A stretch of 35,930 bases of DNA, taken from contig JAUNPS010000041.1 of assembly GCA_030536575.1 (NCBI GenBank), positions 1-35,930 of the forward strand. Direction: 5' to 3'. The first letter of the stretch is position 1; each line of letters begins with the position of its first letter. This DNA is from Eubacteriales bacterium. GTDB taxonomy: Bacteria > Bacillota > Clostridia > Lachnospirales > Lachnospiraceae. Positions 31,668-35,930 of the stretch are shown piece after piece. Under the pieces are notes generated by a model. The model saw only the letters and a program-made list of their open reading frames with translations. It was not told the DNA's origin and ran no database searches. The position numbers and the translations under genes were made by a program.

Positions 31668-32624
31668 TTATGTGGCGGTGCCTGGCGTGCGGGGCATGGA
31701 AGTTTCGAGGAAGATTTCCATGGCTTTGCTGACGTATTTCCCGGTTTTCCAGTAAAAATGAATTTCCCGGCAGCTTTCAGGCCCGTCCAGCTTGTAGTAG
31801 GTGACGTGGGGGTGGGGCGGGATATGGCGCGCAAGGGTGTCGCTGATGAAGGAAATTCCCATGCCGGAGCCGGTGATATTGTAAGCGGTCACCTGCTGAT
31901 CCAGCTCCAGGATGATGCGGGGCGAAAAGCCGGCCTTCCGGCAGAGAGCCATTTCCCGGTGACGCGTGTCGTTTTCGGGCTTCAGGAAGACAAAGGGTTC
32001 GTCTCGGAAAGCTTCCAGGGGGACGGAGGGAATTCCGTCTTCCAGGTGGATGCCGCGGCGGATGTGGTCGCCGGGGAGGCGGTAAGCCTGGAGGGACTGG
32101 TTGATGGCGAAGGAGGAGGGCACGGCCAGCAGCAGGTGTTCGGGCTGGTAGAGGCGGTGGGAGAACAGCGTCTCGTTAAAGCGGGAATTGTCCACCACCA
32201 GATCCAGAGAGCCGTTCATCAGCAGGAGCTCCAGGTTCGCGCTGTTTTCTTCGATAAGATCTACGGTCACCTGGGGGTAGGCTTTCGTGAAGCGGCCGAT
32301 CAGCGGCGGCAGGACGTAGGAGGAAAACAGATGGGTGCCGCCAAGGGAGAGATGGCCGGTTTTCAGGCCGCCGAGGTCGCCCAGGTAATTTTGAAAGCTG
32401 TTCTGGATGGCCAGGATGCTTTCCACACATTCGATATATTTTTTTCCGCATTCGGTCAGGCCGATGGGGGTGGTGCTCCGGTCGAAGATGGGGCTTCCCA
32501 CGCGGGTTTCAATGCGCTTGACCGTGGCGCTTAAAGAGGGCTGGGAAATGTAGAGATTCCGGGCGGCCCTGGAAAAACTTCGTTCTTTGTACACTTCATA
32601 GATGTATTCCATTCCCTGAAACAT
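31668..32624 (-). CDS. LysR-family transcriptional regulator
   Basis: This 318-residue protein has the N-terminal winged helix FSRAARNLYISQPSLSATVK (residues about 17-36) and the usual RVGSPIFDRSTTPIGLTECG. The two-lobed effector domain follows, with GHLSLGGTHLFSSYVLPPL at its start. GGAGG precedes the ATG. It is divergent from the aspartate ammonia-lyase gene with a 114-base spacer, the classic arrangement for a LysR protein that controls its neighbour. Its effector might be aspartate, fumarate or a related acid; that is inferred from position. Confidence 0.92.
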   Translation of the reverse strand: MFQGMEYIYEVYKERSFSRAARNLYISQPSLSATVKRIETRVGSPIFDRSTTPIGLTECGKKYIECVESILAIQNSFQNYLGDLGGLKTGHLSLGGTHLFSSYVLPPLIGRFTKAYPQVTVDLIEENSANLELLLMNGSLDLVVDNSRFNETLFSHRLYQPEHLLLAVPSSFAINQSLQAYRLPGDHIRRGIHLEDGIPSVPLEAFRDEPFVFLKPENDTRHREMALCRKAGFSPRIILELDQQVTAYNITGSGMGISFISDTLARHIPPHPHVTYYKLDGPESCREIHFYWKTGKYVSKAMEIFLETSMPRTPGTAT

Positions 32625-32672
32625 AAAACCTCCATAACTTTTACATTATAAAAAATATAGAAATATATGTAT

Positions 32673-32701
32673 TTGATTATATTTTACCAGGCCCTTATAA
32701 T
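32673..32701 (+). promoter_or_regulatory. Promoter of the aspartate ammonia-lyase gene
   Basis: TTGATT (32673-32678), 17 bases, TATAAT (32696-32701). Just upstream, ATAGAAATATATGTAT (32657-32672) is an imperfect dyad that could be a LysR box. The LysR gene has TATAAT on its own strand at about 32645-32650 but no good -35 box. Confidence 0.7.
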
Positions 32702-32738
32702 AATTGCAACAAAAGAAATTTATGGGGGAAGAGGTACC

Positions 32739-34184
32739 ATGATCGAGAAAAAAGAAGTCAATGGCGTAGCTTATCGGGAAGAGAAGGATTCGATTGGTTC
32801 GAAGGCCGTTCCGGAAGATGTATACTATGGGGTGCAGTCGCTGCGTGCGGCGGAGAACTTCCACATTACGGGGCTGTACATGCATCCGGAAATTATTAAC
32901 AGCCTTGCGTATATCAAGAAGGCGGCGGCCATTACGAACTGTGAGGCCGGGCTGCTGGACAAGAAGATTGCGAGCGCAATCGTGCAGGCGTGCGATGAGA
33001 TTCTGGAAGGGAAGATGCATAAGGATTTTATCGTGGACCCGATTCAGGGCGGCGCGGGCACTTCTCTGAATATGAATGCGAACGAGGTTATTGCCAACCG
33101 GGCCATCGAGATCCTGGGAGGCGAAAAGGGTGATTACAGCATTGTAAACCCGAATGACCATGTAAATTGCAGCCAGTCTACGAATGACGTCATCCCGACA
33201 GCTGGGAAAATGACTTCGCTGCGGCTTCTGAAACGCACCCAGAAGGAACTGCGCAGACTGTACGATGCGCTTTGCCAGAAGGCGCAGGAATTCGACCATG
33301 TGATTAAGATGGGCCGTACCCAGATGCAGGATGCGGTTCCGATCCGTCTGGGACAGGAGTTTAAGGCATATTCGGTGGCCATTATGCGGGATATTAACCG
33401 TATGGACCGGGCAATGGACGAAATGCGCACCCTGAACATGGGCGGCACGGCTGTCGGCACCGGGATCAATGCCGACCCGATGTACCTGCGCCGGATCGTG
33501 CCGAACCTGGCGGAGATCAGCGGGATGGAGCTGGTGCAGGCCTTTGACCTGATCGACGCGACCCAGAATCTGGACGCGTTCGTGGCGGTATCCGGTGCGA
33601 TTAAGGCCTGCGCGGTGACGCTTTCCAAGATCGCGAACGATCTGCGGCTGCTGTCTTCCGGGCCGCGTGCGGGATTCAATGAAATCAATCTTCCGGCGAA
33701 GCAGAACGGTTCTTCGATCATGCCGGGGAAGGTGAATCCGGTTATTCCGGAGGTTGTGAACCAGGTTGCGTTTAACATTATCGGAAATGACGTGACGATT
33801 ACGATGGCGGCTGAGGCCGGGCAGCTGGAGCTGAATGCATTTGAACCGATCGTGTTCTACTGCATGTTCCAGTCCATTGATACGTTGGGGTACGCGGTGC
33901 AGACGTTCGTGGATAACTGTGTGTCCGGGATTACGGCCAATGAAAACAGATGCCGTTACCTGGTGGAGAACAGCGTGGGAATCATCACAGCGATCTGCCC
34001 TCATGTGGGATATCAGAAGGCGGCAGATGTTGCGAAGAGAGCGATCCAGTCCGGGGATTCGGTGAAGAAGCTGATTCTGGAGGAAGGACTGCTGACGGAG
34101 GAGCAGTTAAATGCGATTCTGGATCCGGTTTCGATGACGGAGCCGGGAATTTCGGGAAAAGATTTGTTGATGAAGAATATGTAA
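32739..34184 (+). CDS. aspA: Aspartate ammonia-lyase (aspartase)
   Basis: This 481-residue member of the aspartase/fumarase superfamily converts L-aspartate to fumarate and ammonia as a cytoplasmic tetramer. The superfamily signature GSSIMPGKVNP is at residues 324-334 and includes the catalytic serine of the flexible loop. YYGVQSLRAAENF (29-41), the threonine/serine contacts in NVNCSQSTND-type sequence (here DHVNCSQSTNDVIP) and VVNQVAFNIIGND match aspartases better than class II fumarases, which usually have a KVNPTQ sequence. The ATG at 32739 has GGGGGAAGAGG upstream; a frame open to 32667 covers the promoter and is rejected. A terminator follows. The LysR protein encoded divergently is its likely regulator. 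Confidence 0.92.
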   Translation: MIEKKEVNGVAYREEKDSIGSKAVPEDVYYGVQSLRAAENFHITGLYMHPEIINSLAYIKKAAAITNCEAGLLDKKIASAIVQACDEILEGKMHKDFIVDPIQGGAGTSLNMNANEVIANRAIEILGGEKGDYSIVNPNDHVNCSQSTNDVIPTAGKMTSLRLLKRTQKELRRLYDALCQKAQEFDHVIKMGRTQMQDAVPIRLGQEFKAYSVAIMRDINRMDRAMDEMRTLNMGGTAVGTGINADPMYLRRIVPNLAEISGMELVQAFDLIDATQNLDAFVAVSGAIKACAVTLSKIANDLRLLSSGPRAGFNEINLPAKQNGSSIMPGKVNPVIPEVVNQVAFNIIGNDVTITMAAEAGQLELNAFEPIVFYCMFQSIDTLGYAVQTFVDNCVSGITANENRCRYLVENSVGIITAICPHVGYQKAADVAKRAIQSGDSVKKLILEEGLLTEEQLNAILDPVSMTEPGISGKDLLMKNM

Positions 34185-34266
34185 AAAGGGCTGGCTGTCA
34201 TTTGATAAACGCCGATAAGGAAGTATCGAGAACAAACTAACTTCACGGCTGATAAACAGGTGCAAC

Positions 34267-34314
34267 AAAGCAGAGAGTTAATCACTTTCAAAAGTGGTCG
34301 GCTCTCTGCTTTTC
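34267..34314 (+). terminator. Rho-independent terminator after aspA
   Basis: An 11-bp stem AAAGCAGAGAG/CTCTCTGCTTT (34267-34277 with 34302-34312) is capped by CACTT/AAGTG and followed by TTTCT. The stretch 34315-34385 beyond it holds no gene; it marks the boundary to the mobile-element remnants. Confidence 0.82.
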
Positions 34315-34385
34315 TGTCTGCCCTCAGTTACGCAGTAGAACGTTTTTTTTGAGGGTGGGAGTATAAAAACCCTTTACCTCTGCTC

Positions 34386-34640
34386 CTATTGTCGCTGTAA
34401 TGCGCTTAAATCAAGCGAGAAATGCCCTCTATCGCGCAACCTGTCAAACTGGAATTGCAAGATAGATTTGATAAGCTGTGCTTTCAGACGGTCCCCCATA
34501 TCATCGTTGATATATCCATGATAAGTAGACAGATATTTAATACGCCCCGCGTAGTTCCGCAATACTGCGTCTATCGCTTCCGGCTATCCGGCAACAGCTT
34601 TTTCAATAGTTTCAAAAGGTATCAGCTTCTTATTCCTCAT
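34386..34640 (-). pseudogene. ICE-type helix-turn-helix protein broken by an amber codon
   Basis: Reading from the ATG at 34640, the frame starts MRNKKLIPFETIEKAVAG, then a TAG (34584-34586), then continues PEAIDAVLRNYAGRIKYLS and through GYINDDMGDRLKAQLIKSIL to a stop at 34386. The 84-residue product matches, from memory, the small helix-turn-helix proteins of Tn916/Tn1549-like conjugative elements, where the broken codon would be Glu (a GAG to TAG change). The start overlaps the end of the sigma-like gene by 11 bases, the usual order in those elements. Only the single stop breaks the frame, so the decay looks recent unless it is a sequencing error. Confidence 0.78.
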
Positions 34641-34863
34641 GTTTCGTTTTCTCCAATTCTTTTCTTAACTGCTTCAATGCCGTCAATTTCCGGTAGTTAG
34701 CTGTGCTTCTGCTCCGTCCGTACTCATTCCTGATTTTCGTATCGGTGTAACCGAAAAAGAAATACAGCAACAGAACAGTACACCTTTGCTCTGACAGACT
34801 GGCTAATGCGTGGGCTAACCGTTCACTCTCAAGAGTTAATATGTAGAGGGTGGTTTCTAGCAT
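34630..34863 (-). pseudogene. Truncated ICE-type sigma-70-like protein
   Basis: This 77-residue frame matches the C-terminal, region-4-like part of the sigma-factor-like proteins of conjugative transposons (LAHALASLSEQRCTVLLLYF, then a helix-turn-helix NEYGRSRSTANYRKLTAL). Full-length relatives have about 130-140 residues; an in-frame TAG stands directly before the ATG, and no convincing N-terminal half was found upstream. The interval 34864-34972 carries no gene except the leader of the TnpV-like gene. Most likely a remnant. Confidence 0.7.
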
Positions 34864-34972
34864 CTAATACATATGACGGCGACTCATTTGTGGTGAACGG
34901 AAAAGCAGTTGTAGGAAAGGAGTCAAAAAGCCTTATAACCGCTGATAATCAACACAAAAGGAGCTGATTTTC

Positions 34973-35158
34973 ATGGAATCTCTATTTGAAGAAATGGGCG
35001 GCACTTGCCGACAACAAGGTATTGTATCAGCAATAGCGAAGCAGGAAGGTGTGACCGAAGCACTCAAAGCGGCTGACCAAATGGAATGGGTGTGCCGCAT
35101 GAACAACATCCGCAGTCGCGCGGAGGAAGTCGTCCTGAACGAACTTGTATATGAATGA
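34973..35158 (+). pseudogene. TnpV-like protein with internal deletion
   Basis: This 61-residue frame starts MESLFEEMGGT, the usual start of transposon-encoded TnpV proteins. It then jumps to a sequence like their C-terminal part, AIAKQEGVTEALKAADQMEWV and MNNIRSRAEEVV...NELVYE. TnpV proteins are normally about 120 residues, so roughly 60 central residues are missing while the frame is kept. AAAAGGAG precedes the ATG, so it may still be translated. TnpV is a passenger of unknown role in several Clostridia mobile elements. The comparison is from memory. Confidence 0.72.
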
Positions 35159-35161
35159 CCA

Positions 35162-35204
35162 ATGCCCGTTATTGGCTGTATGGCCGATAACGGGCATCAT
35201 TTTT
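35162..35204. terminator. Bidirectional terminator between TnpV-like and ATP-binding protein genes
   Basis: A perfect 11-bp stem ATGCCCGTTAT/ATAACGGGCAT (35162-35172 with 35187-35197) with inner GGC/GCC pairing is followed by CATTTTTATT. Its plus side ends the TnpV-like gene; the minus side directly follows the stop of the next gene. Confidence 0.85.
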
Positions 35205-35930
35205 ATTCTTTAGGCGGTATGAACTTATATTTGCCCTTTCCAAATCCTCTGACAGGCTCAATCAAGTCTGCATTTTTCAGTTTTGTAATGAGATTACCTG
35301 CGGCAGTAACAGAATCATTTGTGATAGCAGCTATATCAGACCGGCCGAAGACACTATCAACGCCCATTTTTACAAATACTGTCTTTGCCTTTGCGATCGT
35401 GGATTGGCTTGCGTTCAGCCTATCAATCGCAACCTCAATCGCAACATTTTCGTCCTCAATCGTAACCTTGGTTGCGTTTACCACAGTTCCATAATTCAGG
35501 TTATACAGTGTAACTTGAAAGGAACTGGCATCCGAATAGAACTTGGGCTCCAGTTCGTCACGGTAATTGTGAGCGGCGTGGTAGGTTTCCGTGATTTTTC
35601 TAAAGCCGCTGCCTTGCCGCTCCATATAGCCCAATCGTCCGAAAATGTCTGCAAGAACGGGATTGCGGCGCGTGGAGGAAATGCTGGACAGATCCCGTTC
35701 CTGGATTCGTGTACCATCTGCCATACCGCCGGGAGAGTAGATAGTAAGGCGATTATCGTAAATGTCGATGTGAACTTCGCTGCCCAAAATCAGATAATCA
35801 CGATGAATCAGCGCGTTGACAAGTGCCTCAAAAACGCTCCGCTCACAGTAGTCGGGCATTTCGACACGAGAATCTGCGGTTTTCTTCCAGCGTGTTTTCA
35901 TATTCCGTTTGACAAAGCTGACGCCCTCAT
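35203..35930 (-). CDS. ATP-binding regulatory protein, AlbA_2/HATPase_c_4 type (5' end outside window)
   Basis: The visible 242 residues are the C-terminal part of a Schlafen/AlbA_2-type DNA-binding regulator. The frame stays open to the window edge (EGVSFVKRNMKTRWKK), so the start and the AlbA_2 domain lie beyond it. The ATPase-like block is FEALVNALIHRDYLILGSEV followed by DNRLTIYSPGGMADG and RRNPVLADIFGRLGYMERQGSG, all typical of the family. A C-terminal winged helix (about the last 70 residues, GRSDIAAITNDSVTAAGNLI) completes it. Such genes are frequent cargo in genomic islands of Firmicutes. Its role here is unknown. Confidence 0.85.
   Translation of the reverse strand, partial: EGVSFVKRNMKTRWKKTADSRVEMPDYCERSVFEALVNALIHRDYLILGSEVHIDIYDNRLTIYSPGGMADGTRIQERDLSSISSTRRNPVLADIFGRLGYMERQGSGFRKITETYHAAHNYRDELEPKFYSDASSFQVTLYNLNYGTVVNATKVTIEDENVAIEVAIDRLNASQSTIAKAKTVFVKMGVDSVFGRSDIAAITNDSVTAAGNLITKLKNADLIEPVRGFGKGKYKFIPPKE

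Noticed and set aside
32646-34004. A 452-codon minus-strand frame opposite the aspartase gene
   Set aside because: Same reason: an antisense shadow with no family signature and no ribosome site.
32739-34184. Class II fumarase instead of aspartase
   Set aside because: The signature and following VVNQVAFNIIGND region fit aspartases better; fumarases usually have Thr-Gln after KVNP.
34422-34700. A plus-strand frame over the mobile-element remnants
   Set aside because: The minus strand of the same bases encodes recognisable ICE-type proteins; the plus frame has none.

Overview
The window reads as a chromosome segment of an anaerobic gut-type Firmicute, most likely a Lachnospiraceae-like Clostridia. 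The support is strong AGGAGG ribosome sites, TTGACA-17-TATAAT promoters, a moderate GC content judged by eye, ABC sugar importers with GntR/AraC regulation, and remnants of Clostridia-type conjugative and mobile elements at the right end. No rRNA, tRNA or CRISPR array was found.

Layout: (1) 70-9539, a carbohydrate locus. It holds a solute-binding protein, two permeases, a GH65-like (alpha/alpha)6 enzyme, a GH43 enzyme, a convergent AraC regulator and a GH4 enzyme with the CHEV motif. All three hydrolases lack signal peptides, so oligosaccharides are probably imported and cut inside the cell. GH4 suggests alpha-galacturonides and GH43 suggests xylosides or arabinosides. (2) 9548-10805, a small bicistronic module of an unrecognised 94-residue protein and a compact HipA/CtkA-type kinase. 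(3) 10944-14999, an exported Ig-like (NEW3-type) protein with a C-terminal membrane anchor, an ABC ATPase, an ABC-2 permease and a winged-helix regulator with a degenerate receiver-like N-terminus. (4) 15009-16095, a YitT membrane protein whose 5' leader carries a 115-bp MITE-like element with terminal inverted repeats and an 8-bp target duplication.

(5) 16221-27208 is the most striking part: an expanded frl-like (Amadori product) catabolic island. It contains three different FrlB/FraB-type SIS deglycases, two GntR/UTRA regulators, a FrlC-like epimerase, a FrlD-like PfkB kinase, a complete ABC importer and a PHP-family phosphoesterase. It is split into several transcription units. Their promoters share two kinds of palindromic site, TAATACRTRTTATAAT and CATTATATAATG, overlapping or next to the -10 boxes. 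The likely scheme is import of fructosyl- or glucosyl-amine compounds, 6-phosphorylation by the PfkB kinase, epimerisation where needed, and cleavage by one of the deglycases to glucose 6-phosphate plus an amine or amino acid.

(6) 27280-34314 holds a MATE exporter, serine acetyltransferase, a second YitT protein, an MBL-fold hydrolase, a 41-bp tandem repeat block, a LysR regulator, and divergently an aspartate ammonia-lyase. (7) 34386-35930 is a graveyard of mobile-element genes: an HTH protein with an amber stop, a shortened sigma-like protein, and a TnpV-like protein with an apparent internal deletion. It ends in a partial AAA-4/AlbA-type ATP-binding regulator cut by the window edge.

Start codons were moved from the longest ORF to the best ribosome-binding site wherever the sequence allowed. 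All family calls come from motif recognition, not database searches.
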